Source of the DNA: Brassica napus
Taxonomy: Eukaryota > Streptophyta > Magnoliopsida > Brassicales > Brassicaceae
DNA length: 64,000 nucleotides
NCBI RefSeq assembly: GCF_020379485.1
Contig: NC_063446.1
Coordinates: forward strand, 17,309,525 to 17,373,524
Reading direction: 5' to 3'
Position numbers and translations under genes: made by a program. Below the pieces are notes generated by a model. The model ran no database searches. It was not told where the DNA came from and saw nothing but the letters and a program-made list of their open reading frames with translations. Numbering within the stretch: position 1 is the first letter of the stretch; the number at the start of each line of letters is the position of its first letter. This document shows positions 1-12,536 of this stretch, piece by piece.

Positions 1-23
1 AATTTCTCATCTAAAATTGGTAG

Positions 24-367
24 ATTTTGGGTTCGATCGGACCCGTCACAACATCCTCCAAGTAAACAAGAGTAGCTACGAGCAGTGCATCGATAATGAT
101 TTTATATTCAACGTGACAAGAGGAGGACGAGATGTGTTTCAACTTCTTCAACCAAAGCCTTATTACTTTATTTGCGGTAGAGGTTATTGCCTCAAAGGAA
201 TGAAGCTCTCCGTTAACGTCCTTCCTCAGCCGCCGCCTTCAACTACGACCGTTCCCATCATTCCCGCCTCAACCGCCAACACTCTCATAATAGACTCAAA
301 CGCTTTCACCGCTATTGCTACCACCATTCTCACGGTCTTCATTTATAAAGCTTTATACTTCGACTAG
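24..367 (+). CDS. Phytocyanin / early nodulin-like protein, last exon (5' part outside window)
   Basis: Last exon of a secreted, probably GPI-anchored cupredoxin-fold protein of the plant cell surface. An acceptor (TTGGTAG) ends at 23, and the frame opens inside a Gly-Asp codon, where phytocyanin genes usually carry their intron. Visible are the FDRTRHN strand, which has the first copper-ligand His, the KSSYEQC stretch with a disulphide Cys, and FICGRGYCLKGMKL. In copper-binding members the residue before the second disulphide Cys is His; here it is Tyr, so type-1 copper binding is probably lost, as in early nodulin-like proteins. A Pro/Ser/Thr-rich linker (QPPPSTTT) and a hydrophobic tail ending at Asp 367 fit a GPI-anchor signal. 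Arabidopsis ENODL20 (At2g27035, from memory) is the nearest chromosomal candidate, but the gene lies on the unexpected side of EIL1, so the orthology is unproven. The first exon is off the left edge. Confidence 0.75.
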
Positions 368-1059
368 GCTAGGTGGCTATTTCGTTTCTTTGTTGAATTG
401 GATTTTGGTGATATGTGACTATTTCGTTTCTTTTTTTAAATGGATTTTGTTGCTTTAAATTGAAACTAAAGGTCAATTTCTAACATGTTCATTACATTAT
501 CTCTTTATGTTCTAGTTGATTAAATCTAGTGAATCATTTTAGATAGAATCTTAGTATTATATAGAGAATATATTGTCTCTCACCTCTTATTGACACGTCA
601 TCAGTTCGAATGCTGAGCAGCTGCCACTTGTCATTTCTCCTCTAAACTCTGTCTTTCATTAAATTAAATTTTGTTTCAATCCTTTGAGCCAGACCACGAT
701 TTACGTCTTCTTCATTTGCACACCGGAATTTAGGGTTTACCAGTCTCCTCAATCTCCGACATCGGTGCCGTTCACATACACACTCAGACAAACAACAATG
801 GAGTTTGGAGTGACTGGGTTGCTAAAATGGACGGCCTTCAATGGTGTCTTTTTGTCTTCCGTCGTAAGCAAGCGTAATGTTCACAGTTACAGATTCATCT
901 CCTTTATTGCCTTATTAAGGCCATCGACCCACAACAATGCGATCTGTTGCAACTCTGTCTTCTCCAAGGCGGTGTATACAGCTATAAAAATGTTAGCCTT
1001 CTTCACTTGATAATCATTCTCTCAATCTGTAAAAACAACAAAGCAAACTTATTTCCTTC
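368..1059. other. Intergenic, no supported gene
   Basis: AT-rich DNA following the phytocyanin-like stop codon. A 108-codon plus-strand frame at 684-1010 has no recognised similarity or codon bias and begins at a non-ATG codon. It may be a worn exon of the gene-fragment mosaic that follows. Confidence 0.4.
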
Positions 1060-1062
1060 TAA

Positions 1063-2560
1063 AGGCTAACTCCTCTGATCTTAAGTCAGATCGTTGTCCT
1101 TCCACCGTTGAGGTCAAGTTGCTCAGATTCTGGGAAGAAGTCAAGCGTGGTGGCGAACTAATCCCCATCCAACCAGTTTAGTAGAAACAATAGCATGTTC
1201 GTGGAAAAGAACATAAAACATTCCTGATAGCTTCAGGTCTTCGTTACGCCGAGTGGAGACCAATCTTGAAGCTCAAGACCGGTGGATGCTGTGTGGATCA
1301 AAACAAGTATCAATCAGTGAAGATCACAATAAATCAAGAATCAAAGAGACACAATCCTGAATGATTGGGACTCTAACACCCATCGCTCATTGAGAACGAA
1401 GAGCACGCCGTAAAGCAACCCAGTTACAAACCCTCTAAACCCTATTCTCTCAATCACTCCAGTAGACAAGCAGAACACAGCCGCGGAGCAGAGGCCGGCG
1501 AATCCAGTGGTGGAGACAAATAGTGCGATGCTCAAAGAGACACGAGCGCGGCGGCAGAAGTTTGGATCCGAGAGGTGACGGAGGCCGATGGTGAATTGGA
1601 GAGGAGAATCTGAGGTTGGTGAAGATAGGAGAGCGAGTGAGATGGACAAGATGAGCTGTGAGACGTGGATTACGAGGGAAGTGAGGAGGAAGGATATGAT
1701 GGAAGCAGTGGCGGAGCCCGCACAACCGCCGTTACGCTACATAGGTCGCAGTAATGTCTAGCAATCAAGTTAGCTCTCTAATCACACTACCTCTTCATCA
1801 ATGCATGTTTTACTTCACCATCAGCCGCATGATTGAGCCTACTTGCAAGCCTGAGGTCAAATCCTTTTCATTTTCACAAACCAGCGCTCATGTACGATCT
1901 CTAAGAAACTCTTTTTGATCATGGCCACTGGCGTAGACCAAAGGTGGATTTGACGATCAATACTAGCCCTATGTTGGTTGGAGGTGAGATGCTACGCCAT
2001 GTTAAGCTTTTTAATATATAGTCTTGAATCTCGATCTAACCTTCTACAGCTTCTTATACTATGTTTTACAAATTCTCTGAGCATCAAACGACGGTCAGTA
2101 TAGAATGTTGATGATTCTGGTTCCGTATTATATATTTCTGGATTCTGCTGGTTAATAAGTTATGATCTCTGTAGTATGGTCGATGTAAATACAAGGTCGG
2201 CTCTCTCTCAACGATACCTCAGGCACTCATTTCTATTTTGACAATGAGTGGCGCAAGCAGTGCTTACCTGCAGATGTAAGCACTCTGATTTTTTCATTAA
2301 GAAAAAAACAACATGCAGCTCTAAACTGTCACCTCTTCCTACTGCTAATATTTTGAAAGGTTAGGTTTGTGAGAGTAATGAAGGACCATAAGAGGTTGGA
2401 AAGCTGCTACCATGTCTAATGGAGAAAGAGCTACTGTGTATGATTCAGTTGAGGACCATCGCCCATGTTGATGCCAGTAACACTGGAGAGGAAGAAATAG
2501 ATAAAAAGGCGGGAAGTTCTGCAAAGAAGATACGCAAATACTACACAGTCTAAATCAGGA
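1063..2560 (+). pseudogene. Degenerate OB-fold (replication protein A-like / DUF223) gene remnant
   Basis: Scattered plus-strand exon-like pieces. At about 1063-1181 a stretch reads STVEVKLLRFWEEVKRGGEL and then meets stop codons; the 'LLRFWE..N.KRGGEL' pattern is typical of the Brassicaceae family of RPA1-like OB-fold proteins (DUF223). A later piece at about 2208-2275 (NDTSGTHFYFDNEWRKQC) ends in a GT donor. A lysine-rich tail piece (EEEIDKKAGSSAKKIRKYY) ends in a stop at about 2550. The pieces are out of frame with one another, and an unrelated reverse-strand fragment lies between them, so no intact protein can be made. Family assignment rests on pattern memory. The segment may be gene fragments captured by a transposon. 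Confidence 0.35.
1341..1725 (-). pseudogene. Fragment of a multi-pass membrane protein gene
   Basis: One reverse-strand frame stays open through most of this stretch and encodes hydrophobic segments (for example [19 protein letters not shown] and [19 protein letters not shown]) separated by polar loops, ending in a stop at 1341. The ERWVLE segment resembles a plant membrane-protein family seen in Tim17/22-like or PMP22-like annotations, but I cannot name it with confidence. There is no convincing start codon, and the fragment sits inside the plus-strand OB-fold remnant, which suggests capture or insertion of a gene piece. Confidence 0.35.
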
Positions 2561-3269
2561 GGGATTGCATCGCTGGGCACTCTCACCGTTATGTTGCATT
2601 GCAGGCTTTTTCAATTTTCACATTACCAATAACTACAACAACTTCTCTCACTGAGAACCATGTTCCGGGTTTTATATTTTTATGCGTATTTCGAATTTCA
2701 ACTAGACTCTGCATTCTCAAGCTGATAAATTTACTTCATTTTCTTGCATATTCTTTACTTTTGGGTATAATGACGCATGAACTATTTCTTGGCCCTAATT
2801 TTTTCATATATTTATTACTCTCATTACGTGTTGAACTCCATTAAGTCAAACCATATATATTAACAATACATCAAATACTCCATAAATAATCTTTGGATTT
2901 TTAATGTAAAAACCCCTCAAATATGTTTCATTCGGGTATAAACCCCTCAATTAATGATTCAACGTATAAACTCCTCAATTCAGTTTGTCTAACGAATTGA
3001 TCCCTACCGTTAACTGTACTGTTTAACACTACGGAGTGTTTTGATTGTTTTGTAAACTATATGATATCTTAATAAAACAACACAACATTAACTTCAAACA
3101 GCAAGTAGTTTAAGCTCACGACTTATAACCTCTCTAAATCCCTACAATGTTCTAAAAATCCCCAAATTATTAAGACACAGAGATGACGAACCCTAGTTTC
3201 TCAGATTGAGAGATTTTTGAGTTTCAATTGTGAGGTTCAAGACAGGGTGAATTCGACAGAAGCTTAGAT

Positions 3270-3375
3270 CCAATGGGAGGTTCTACCCATTGGAGTCCTA
3301 AAAACACATATATGTATATGCACATACACATATATGTGTTTTTGTTTTTAGGAAATGGATAGAACCTCCCATTGG
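3270..3375. repeat. Near-perfect hairpin (short MITE-like palindrome)
   Basis: The sequence starts CCAATGGGAGGTTCTACCCA and ends with its reverse complement, with matching inner arms (CCTAAAAACACATATATGT and its complement) around a short loop near 3320. This 106-bp foldback is probably a small MITE nested in the larger TIR element. CTTAGA-like motifs on both sides may be the target duplication. Confidence 0.6.
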
Positions 3376-3905
3376 AGGTGCTCTTAGAGACTCCTTTTGT
3401 GTTTAGTGTGTCCTGTGTCAAAATTGCAAAACAAAGAGTCAAGGAATCGTGAGGCAAACAGAATTATCTCAGCTTATTTGAGCTTAAGGTCATTAGAACC
3501 TTTTTTTGGTGTTTCATTTTGTCTCGGCTAAAGGTCATTTGAGCCTTTTTTAGGTGTTTCGTTTTGATATTAAGACTTATAGATGTTATGAACTGTGTCT
3601 TCACTTCTCTCCTGCAATTGAAATCTTTGGACAGGTTTGGTCACTTTTACAGTTCTTGTGATCTTGTACACAACAACATATAGGCTGTAGTGAAAGATGA
3701 TTCATTTGCATACATACAAGGTTTCAAGCTCATGTTCTCTTTAGAGTACTGAATAGCAATAATTTTGTTTTCTAACATATATGTCTTAGTAGTTAACGAT
3801 CGACATAAGCAAATGTTAAAAAAAAACAAAACAAAAACAAAAACTATCGACATAAAACACACAAACCACTTGAGCATAACAAGATTTACGGTCGCAAACG
3901 AGAAG

Positions 3906-3962
3906 AAGCAGCATGAGATGAAAAAAAAAAAAAAAAAAAAAAAAAAAGCAGCATGAGATGAA
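3906..3962 (+). repeat. 17-bp direct repeat flanking a 27-nt A tract
   Basis: The sequence aagcagcatgagatgaa occurs at 3906-3922 and again at 3946-3962, separated by an uninterrupted A run (3921-3947). It could be slippage, or a minimal retroposed poly(A) tail with its target duplication. Confidence 0.6.
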
Positions 3963-4550
3963 TGTTGCCATATCAAACTCGTTTGGGTTCGGTGGACATA
4001 ACTCAGTCATCGCTTTCTCTGCCTTCAAACCCTGATTTCTTTAGACCCTTTAGATCCTCTGCTCCATCTGTTAGATGACCACCATCTTCTTCTTCGTCGC
4101 TTCTTGGTTTACAAGTTTGAGCTCTTACTTCCTTTAAGCTTTTTGTTCTTATTGATCATTGTTATTTTTTGTCAACTCATTTGGTCATTGAGGTGTTGAG
4201 AATTAAGATTTTGCTTCTACAAACTCTGTACGGAATGTTGTATCTTAGTTTGTTTTATATTTTCCTAATTTTATAAACAGAAACAATAATTTATAGCAAA
4301 AACAGAAAATAAGAAAAAGATATATGAAAGCCGTGATGTTTTTCGGTCATTTAGTGAAATGCTGCGTTTTATACTTAACGACAAATCACAGTTTTTAACG
4401 TTATTGTAGTTGGAGGTGTTGATTTGTTAAAAACACTGACTCGAGGGGTATATACATTAAGTCATTAATTGACGGGTTCTACCTGAATGAAACATACTTG
4501 AGGGGTTTTTAAAAAACTCATAATCTTTATAGCTAACAATACATCAAATA

Positions 4551-7500
4551 GTTATGATTTTCTGTAAACTTTGGAGTTTTTTTGGTTTAGCCTAAATTTT
4601 GGTGGTCAAAAAAGAAAACAATTGCGGAATTCACTATTTTCACAATTTTGTTGATGTGAGTTTGAAGAAACATATAAAAAAACAAAAATATAATTTTTCT
4701 CAAATACACATAAATATTTTTATGCTGCTTACTTATTTTTTAAAAATAATAAATTGGCTTTTCTTTTCGAATTGTTTAAATATTAAACTTAAGAAGAAAT
4801 GTATTAAAATCTATTAAATTAAAAAAAATAAAATAGTTATATTTTATGAATTGTTTTAATATAGTAACAAATATATACTTTTTTAAATAGTAAAATTAGT
4901 AGTAAAAATTATAATAAACTAATTTTTCATTAAAAATATATTAATAAATCACTAAAATTTCATTAAAAATTAAAATATATTTGTTACTTTTCACTGAGTT
5001 ACTGTTCACGAAGTTACTGTTCAATGATTTACTATTTAGTTTAACAATGTCATTTTTCCAGAATCCTCTTGAAGTCTCTTGAACTCTTTTGAACTCCATG
5101 GAACTGTCTAGGGTCAATAAATATATATAAATATATATATTATGTAATTAATATATATATTATAAAATAATATGTAATTAATTATAAGAACTATATTATA
5201 TCATCCATATATATATTGACATTAAAATGGTTGGTACGGTTAAGAAAAAGCACACGGTTAATGTAATCTAAAACGTAATTTCAAAATAAACATGTGAAAA
5301 GAAAGGAATTAATTATTTTGTGTCGAAGATAGAAATTTTAGAATTTTCAAATTTCCAACAGAAAAATAAAAAATAAGGATAAAAGTAATAATAATAATAA
5401 TAATTAAATGATCACTAAATTATTAGGTATCATGTAAGGTAAAGCTGGAAATCAGTCTAAAGGCATATGTTTCAAATTAATTTTGACCAAAATTTACAAG
5501 GGTCAATGAACCCATATTTTACAAGTTGCCTCCGCCCCAGATGGAAGTGGTGGAGAAGAAGAGGCGGCAGATGTATTTGTGAGAGAAAAATGACAGAAAC
5601 CGACTTATGATTGAACCAAATAAACAACCAAATTGTTAATAATATCATTTACTAACATTCTACAGAACAACTATAATAACTTTGACAAAGAGTTCTTCTA
5701 AATGTGAACATCATTCTCTACTATTTTATAAACCCTCATAAGAAAGAATACAATAGTATTAGAAATCATGATCTCATTTTCTTTTGATCGAATCCAATTG
5801 ATATATGTATTTTATAGTGTTATAAATTTAAAACACTATAAAAGATTACAATTCAATATTAAACAGCAAAAATACTAAGAATTCGATCATTTTTAGTTAT
5901 ATAATGGAAATTTAGTGTAGTTAACATAATCATATTCACACTCAACTCAACGAAATTATATCTTTTCTGAATACCAATCCATGGAATCATGCGCATAGCA
6001 CACGCCTCCCCTAATAAAATAAATAATTAACTGAATTTCTAGGTGTTTACCAAAACAAAATGGCTTCTTACAGTTTTAAACTTAGAAATTTAACTAGACG
6101 CAATTTGTTGGTCAACGGAAAGTTGTTTCACGATTTTGTTGATACGTTTTCGCAGCCATCAGATGATAGGCGACAAATAAACTATAAACCGTTGGATAGA
6201 CAAATTATTGATACCATCAAAAGTGGGTTTCAGTCTTTATTATTCTCTTTCAATCTTCTTTTTAAAGCTTGTTCAAAAAGATTCTCAATTTTGAAATTTG
6301 CAAAATTTTATATTTGAAATTTAAAAGTATCTTTTTTTCAAAAACAAAACTTCAAACTTAACTTCAAAATTATCTGTATTTTATAATATGGTTCTTATAT
6401 TTTTTATAATTAATTTAAATTTATAAAACTTTTATATAAAACTAGAAAATATATAAAATATTACATATATTAATTCATAAAATTTTACACTAATATATAA
6501 AATTATAAATAGATATACATTATTAAATAGTAAACTATGAGCAAAATACCACATAATTTCATAAAATTATTTCCATAGTGTATATATGACCAACTAGTGC
6601 ATTTCAAAGAAAGACATGACTCTTTTTATTTTTATAAATGGAAAACTATAGAATGAGTTATTATCTAGTTGATGGTGTATGTGTAAAATAGTCCACTATT
6701 ATTCCAAGAATTCATTATTCACATGGCCCAAATGAAAAAAATTAGAAAGAAACATGTAAAAAAATACTTGGAATGTGCATTTAGAGTATCGCAATCAAGA
6801 TTTATAATTGTGGCCAAACTAATACTTTTTGGAGTAACATATAACTTCTTGTAAAGCCCTTTATCAAAAAAAAACATATAACTTCTTGTATTATAATATG
6901 ATAAAAATGACGAATATATTATTGATACAAAAATTAAAGAACAATCGGAATACCCAACGGTAAAAGTCGAGATGGCAAGTGATGATGATATTCAGTTTTA
7001 GGAATTTTTAGTTTGACACAAGCAAATTAAAGACCCAGAAGCTCACATTAAATTTTAAAATGTATTAATTGAACACTTGTGGTCCAAGTATATTAATTCT
7101 GAAAATTAGTTTTATGTAATCTATTTTCATAATCAGCACGATGTAATTTATTTTTCAGTATTATTACAATGTAGTATATTTCTACTTTTTAAAATTTATC
7201 GATTATAATCTTTATTTAAGTTACAATGATCAATAATGAATAATTAATAGTACTAAATTTATTATAAACTGAGTCATTTAGATTTAATAATACAATCATA
7301 AAATTTACCAACCATTAAAAATATTTTTATTTTTTCTCTTAATAATAAAATTTACTTTTGTATTATAAGTAAATACAAGATTTTAAAAAGTATCATTTTA
7401 GCATGCATTTATATTTTTAATAGTATGAAATGTTAATTGTAACCGACCTAAAATATATACCTAAATATATAGTTAAAAACAAAAATATAAAATGTAAATA

Positions 7501-8430
7501 AATATTATAAACTAAAATTACAAAACTTTAATAAATATAAAATTTAAAGTGATAAAATAATTATTTATAAATTATCAATAGTCTAAGTTTTGAATTATTA
7601 AAATTAAATTTAAAAAAAAAAATATTTTAATGTAAAGTTTAGCGTTAAGATTGAGTGATAACGGAAAATAAAATATAACACCATAAATATTAAATTTGGT
7701 TTTATTTCAACTTCACATTTAGTGGTTGACTGTCGTCAATCAATAGGCCTATCAATCAATGTTTGTTTTAAATTAATTGTTATAGAAGAAAAGGAGAAAA
7801 AAAGAAGATGAAACGGTGAAACTTTAATCTTTAAATCCGCCACCAGCATAGCATCTTCCTTTCTCTCTCGCTCTTTCTCATCTACGGACTCCAGTGATCA
7901 ATGTGTCTTTTCTCTACATTTGATCTTCATTTGACTTTTCTTCTTTCCTCGTTCATCTTTCAAAACCGAGGCTTCGACAAAAACAATCATCACTTCCTTA
8001 TCTTCTTTCTTTAAAACCCTCTGCAAACAAAAGCTATAGAGAGAGACCACTTTTGGTGCTCTCTATTTGCAACTCTTTCAGGCAACACTCTTGGTCTTTA
8101 GCTGCTCTTATTGTTTCTGTTTATGTTGATGCTTTTTCAATGTTTTCCAGATTTTTGGGTTTAATTGTTATCTAAGTGCAGATGAGATAATTACTTTCTA
8201 GACTCTTTCAGTTTAGTTTGATGTCTTCTTGTCAAATCAACTAAAAAGTTCTTTTTGTTGTTGATATTTTAGTTTTTTTTTTTTTTTCTAGGTCAATGAG
8301 CTGATTAATTAGTTTTGAATTTAGTCTGCAATTAATTAAGGCTTCTCTTGTTCTGTTTACTTTATAAATCTGATTGTATACTTAATTGACTTATAGGAAG
8401 ATAAAATAAATACTAATAATTATTTTTCAG
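4551..8430. other. AT-rich intergenic region and EIL1 upstream/5' UTR
   Basis: No supported gene from 4551 to about 7780. There are AT runs, an ATT microsatellite near 5387-5405, and an 85-codon frame at 6060-6317 with no recognised family. From about 7840 the sequence becomes pyrimidine-rich (TTTCTCTCTCGCTC), as expected for the EIL1 promoter and leader. A strong acceptor (TTATTTTTCAG) ends at about 8430, followed by GTAACAGAAG, so the EIL1 5' UTR probably contains an intron, as in Arabidopsis EIN3/EIL1. Its donor is not certain. Confidence 0.5.
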
Positions 8431-8473
8431 GTAACAGAAGTGGATTGGATCTGGTGTGGTGTGATAGAGAGAG

Positions 8474-10189
8474 ATGATGATGTTTAACGAGATGGGCATG
8501 TATGGAAACATGGATTTCTTCTCTTCGACATCTCTTGGAGAAACGGATGTGTGTCCATTTCCAAAAGATCATCCAGTGGTTGAAGATGATTACACAGACG
8601 ATGAGGTGGATGTTGATGAGCTGGAGAGAAGGATGTGGAGAGACAAAATGCGTCTAAAACGCCTCAAGGAGCAGCAGAGCAAGTGTAAAGAAGGAGTGGA
8701 CGCGTCGAAGCAGCAGAGACAGTCACAAGAGCAAGCTAGGAGGAAGAAAATGTCGAGAGCTCAAGATGGGATCTTGAAATACATGTTGAAGATGATGGAA
8801 GTTTGTAAAGCTCAAGGCTTTGTTTACGGTATCATCCCTGAGAAAGGCAAACCAGTGACCGGTGCTTCTGACAATCTGAGGGAGTGGTGGAAAGATAAAG
8901 TCAGGTTTGACCGTAATGGTCCAGCCGCCATTGCCAAGTACCAAGCAGAGAACAATATTGCTGGAGGGAGTAATGATTGTAATAGTTTTGTTGGACCAAC
9001 ACCACACACACTTCAGGAGCTTCAAGACACAACTCTTGGATCGCTTTTGTCGGCGCTGATGCAACACTGTGATCCTCCGCAGAGACGGTTTCCTTTGGAG
9101 AAAGGTGTTCCACCGCCGTGGTGGCCTAATGGGAGAGAAGAGTGGTGGCCTCTGCTTAGTCTGCCTAGTGATCAAGCTTCTCCTCCTTATAAGAAGCCTC
9201 ATGATTTGAAGAAAGCTTGGAAAGTCGGTGTTTTGACTGCCGTTATCAAGCACATGTCGCCTGATATTGCGAAAATCCGTAAGCTTGTGAGGCAATCGAA
9301 ATGCTTGCAGGATAAGATGACAGCGAAAGAGAGTGCCACTTGGCTTGCCATTATCAACCAAGAAGAGGTTGTGGCTCGGGAGCTTTATCCCGAGTCATGT
9401 CTTCCTCTTTCTTCTAAGTCTGTGGGAAGTGGATCTCTTCTCATCAATGATTGTAGTGAGTATGATGTTGAATGTTTTGACAAGGAACAGCAACAGAGTT
9501 TTGATGTGGAAGAGCTCAAACCTGAGATAGTGGTGAGTATGAATCGTCCAACAAGCTTTGGGATTTGTAGAATGCAGCAGTTTCCTGTAAAGGAAGAAGT
9601 CGTGGCCACCGTGGGAAACTTGAAGAGGAAGCAGAACAATGATCTGAATGTGTTGATGATGATGGAGAGACCAGGTTTCACTTGTGAGAATGGTCAGTGT
9701 CCTCACAGCAAAATCAATCTTGGTTTCCAGGACAGGAGCTCAAGGGACAATCACCAAATGGTTTGTCCATATAGAGATAATCGTTTAGCGTATGGAGTGA
9801 GGCCAGTAGTTGTATCGCAACAGTCACAACCCTTTCCTCAGCCAGTCCAACCCATCGACCTATCAGGCTATGGAGTTCCGAAAAATGGGCAAAAGATGAT
9901 CACTGAGCTAATGGCTATGTATGACAGAAATGTCCAGAGCAGCCAAGCTTCAAATCAAAGCATGATCATTGATTCAACAGCAGCTCAGAATTATCAAGAA
10001 CAACAGCTTTGTTTCAACCGCAATCAGATGTTTATGCAACAAGGGAACAGTGAGATTAACAATCAGTCTCAGATGGTGTTTGATTCGACCTCGTTTGATA
10101 TTTCATCATTCGATTACAAAAATGACTGGCAAGCCGGAGTTATGGAAGGAATGGGGAAGCAGCAGCAAGATGTATCAATATGGTTCTGA
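8474..10189 (+). CDS. EIL1: ETHYLENE-INSENSITIVE3-LIKE 1 transcription factor (571 aa)
   Basis: Nuclear transcription factor of the ethylene response, acting downstream of EIN2 and degraded via EBF1/EBF2 F-box proteins (family knowledge). The coding region is a single exon, as in Arabidopsis. It starts at the first of three tandem ATGs, giving [16 protein letters not shown], the start I remember for Arabidopsis EIL1. An acidic N-terminus (about residues 35-55) leads into the plant-specific EIN3 DNA-binding region (about 50-300) with [55 protein letters not shown] and [19 protein letters not shown]. Later come [29 protein letters not shown] and the Gln-rich end finishing [10 protein letters not shown]. 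The length is close to the 584 aa I recall for Arabidopsis, and no disruption is seen. The EIL1-specific N and C termini favour EIL1 over EIN3. Confidence 0.97.
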   Translation: MMMFNEMGMYGNMDFFSSTSLGETDVCPFPKDHPVVEDDYTDDEVDVDELERRMWRDKMRLKRLKEQQSKCKEGVDASKQQRQSQEQARRKKMSRAQDGILKYMLKMMEVCKAQGFVYGIIPEKGKPVTGASDNLREWWKDKVRFDRNGPAAIAKYQAENNIAGGSNDCNSFVGPTPHTLQELQDTTLGSLLSALMQHCDPPQRRFPLEKGVPPPWWPNGREEWWPLLSLPSDQASPPYKKPHDLKKAWKVGVLTAVIKHMSPDIAKIRKLVRQSKCLQDKMTAKESATWLAIINQEEVVARELYPESCLPLSSKSVGSGSLLINDCSEYDVECFDKEQQQSFDVEELKPEIVVSMNRPTSFGICRMQQFPVKEEVVATVGNLKRKQNNDLNVLMMMERPGFTCENGQCPHSKINLGFQDRSSRDNHQMVCPYRDNRLAYGVRPVVVSQQSQPFPQPVQPIDLSGYGVPKNGQKMITELMAMYDRNVQSSQASNQSMIIDSTAAQNYQEQQLCFNRNQMFMQQGNSEINNQSQMVFDSTSFDISSFDYKNDWQAGVMEGMGKQQQDVSIWF

Positions 10190-11310
10190 GTTTAATCTCT
10201 TCTCTGCAACATTCTTTCTTATTAACTGTATAATTAAACTCCATGTTACTTAACTTCTTGGAGTTTATATTCTATTGGCACCAACGCTCATCTATATTGT
10301 TGATGATGATGAAGCCATCTTCTTTCTTTTTTTTGTGTGTGTGTGAAGTCATTGAGTCAGCTTATGTTTAATAAACTCATTATCATTTGGTCATCTTTGT
10401 CAATGCTATTTGAAAACAATGACAATTGAGCTGTAAGCTGTTTGAATCTTGGTTTTAAGTCCCATGAAAACTCGTATAATAAACATGAAAACAAGATAAA
10501 AATATATGTAACTTTTTGAAAGAAATAATAACTTTGTTGTATTAACTTTACAAATAAATTAAAATAGGCAGATACATATATTTATGCATGAGTAACCAAA
10601 ATGAACAGAAAATTCTGTCAATTCTGTTGGTTGTTACTAGTAAAGTCAATTCACAATCAATATTTTAAGAAAAGAACACATGGGTCAGCTATATTGTTAA
10701 GGTTATAAAAAGCATATTTTATAATATAAGTTATCTTTTTCATTGCTGTATAATAATTTTTTTTAAGTCAAAACATCCATTAAATAATATTTTTTTAATA
10801 AATAAATAAATCAACAGGTAGTGTAAGGTTTAGCTAAGAATTGTCGGCTGCTTCTTCTCCACAGGCAAATTGTAGTATAGTTTTATCCACATTGTAAAAC
10901 CCCAAAATGGATATTTATAAAATAAGGGTGAGAAAAAGCAAAATGGTGAGACTGGTTTTGGAGGAAGAGAAGACAAACGTGGTTGTCTCCTTTGGTTGTG
11001 GACAGCCCATGTGATGTGCTTAGTGAAACCCCACCACTCTTTCAGACTTTTCATCGCCGAATCTGACTACATTCATCCACCCGTTTTGTTTGTTTATTTC
11101 TTTTTATTATGCCTTTCATGTGATAGCTAGATGATGCAGAAATAAAGAATCTAATAACCGACTTTTAAATCTTAATTGATTCAATAAACATGGAAAAACA
11201 GCAAAATTGCCACACACCAGAAAAATGTCAATGCAAAAATACATTTCTAAAACATGATAGTAGTGTCTTGGCTAAATTTTCGAGAGCAAAAAAGTAGAAA
11301 TGTGAACCAA
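10190..11310. other. EIL1 3' flank and intergenic DNA
   Basis: Contains the EIL1 3' UTR (a TTAATAAACTC polyadenylation-like motif lies near 10368), then AT-rich DNA. No gene is supported; a 74-codon reverse frame at 10830-11054 has no recognised family. Confidence 0.5.
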
Positions 11311-12536
11311 TCTATTCTACTAAAATAGAAATCACGACTTTTTTCATGTGTAATTTTTAAGTTGGACCACCCTTAAGAAATTTTATTAAATGTATTTTAA
11401 TAAGACTAATAATATATAGAATCTTTAAACTACTTTAATCATAATATCTTTTAATATCTTTTTATTTAAAATATAAATATATATATTAAAATTTCAAAAA
11501 ATCTGTTTAAAAAGATTTTAACAAGATCTTAATTTTCAATAATTATATGTATATATTTACACTAACTTGTAATTAGTATTAAAATATTATTATACATTGA
11601 TATATTCAGTTATCGTTTATAAAATTAAAAAAATATATTCTATTTTATTTTTATCTATTATATAATCAGAATCAATCATATTAAAAGAAAATTATTATGT
11701 TCATCTAAATATTTTAACAATATCTTAATTTTCAAAACGTTTATGTAAATATTTTCACTAATTTCGTAATTAGTAATGAAAAATTATTATGCATTAATAT
11801 ATTCAGTTATCGTTTATAAATTAAAAGTTAAAATTATGTCTTACTTGTATCTATTTTATAATCATAATCAATCATGTTAAAATTATTATATTGAACTAGA
11901 TATGATAAAATTATATTAAAATGATAGATTTATAAATTTTATTTTCGTAAATATAAAATATTTATGTTAAAAATGTAATATGATGACATAACGGCTTAAC
12001 ATTAGCAGAATATATAATACATGTATAAAAACTAACATATCTTACACTTTTGTATATACAATAACATATTATGTAAAATGAATAGACGTAAAAATATTGC
12101 TAAAATAAAATCTAGTTTTGAAGGGTAGGTAAAAATTTAACATAAATTGAATACAAAATAATTTTCAAATATGGTCATTTCATACATATATTATTTTGTT
12201 TAATAACTAAATGCAAATACAATAAGATAAATATATAATAAGAAACAACAAATACATGTGACACTTTTAAACAATTGGTTATTTTCAACACGTAAAATAT
12301 AATTATTGTATTTGAAATAGTTATATAAAATTTTAAATAGATGATTAAAATTAAAAATATAAACCATTAATGATCTAAAATAAATATATATACATATAAA
12401 ACTGAAAATAAGACCCGTGCTAGATATAGTATTTCATTATAAAACGTTTCATAAATCTCAAGTTTACGTTTGAGATGCAAAACTTGTAGCTATTAATTTT
12501 TTTTTTTTTGAAAAGTATAGCTATTAAGTATTAGGG

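Larger units (their letters stand above)
2861..4550. mobile_element. TIR element of about 1.66 kb bounded by a 17-bp direct repeat
   Basis: The two ends (about 2878-3000 and 4410-4533) are inverted copies of each other: both read AAAAACCCCTCAA(A/G)TATG, then TTTCATTC, then CAATTAATGA when viewed from outside inwards, roughly 80% alike over about 110 bp. Immediately outside each end is the same 17-bp sequence taacaatacatcaaata (2861-2877 and 4534-4550), which looks like a target duplication. No transposase is encoded, so it is a non-autonomous DNA transposon. It contains a smaller hairpin (3270-3375) and an A-tract duplication (3906-3962). Confidence 0.65.

Noticed and set aside
3920..3947. 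Poly(A) tail of a retroposed gene
   Set aside because: No gene-like sequence precedes the A run, and the flanking duplication can arise by slippage.
6060..6317. 85-codon ORF upstream of EIL1
   Set aside because: No recognisable family, AT-rich codons throughout and no splice or promoter context.
8723..9361. 212-codon reverse ORF inside EIL1
   Set aside because: Antisense of the strongly conserved EIL1 DNA-binding domain; no family and no splice or promoter signals.
12410..12430. Second Helitron 3' end (ACCCGTGCTAG)
   Set aside because: Lacks a proper hairpin just before CTAG; could be a truncated end, not enough to define an element.
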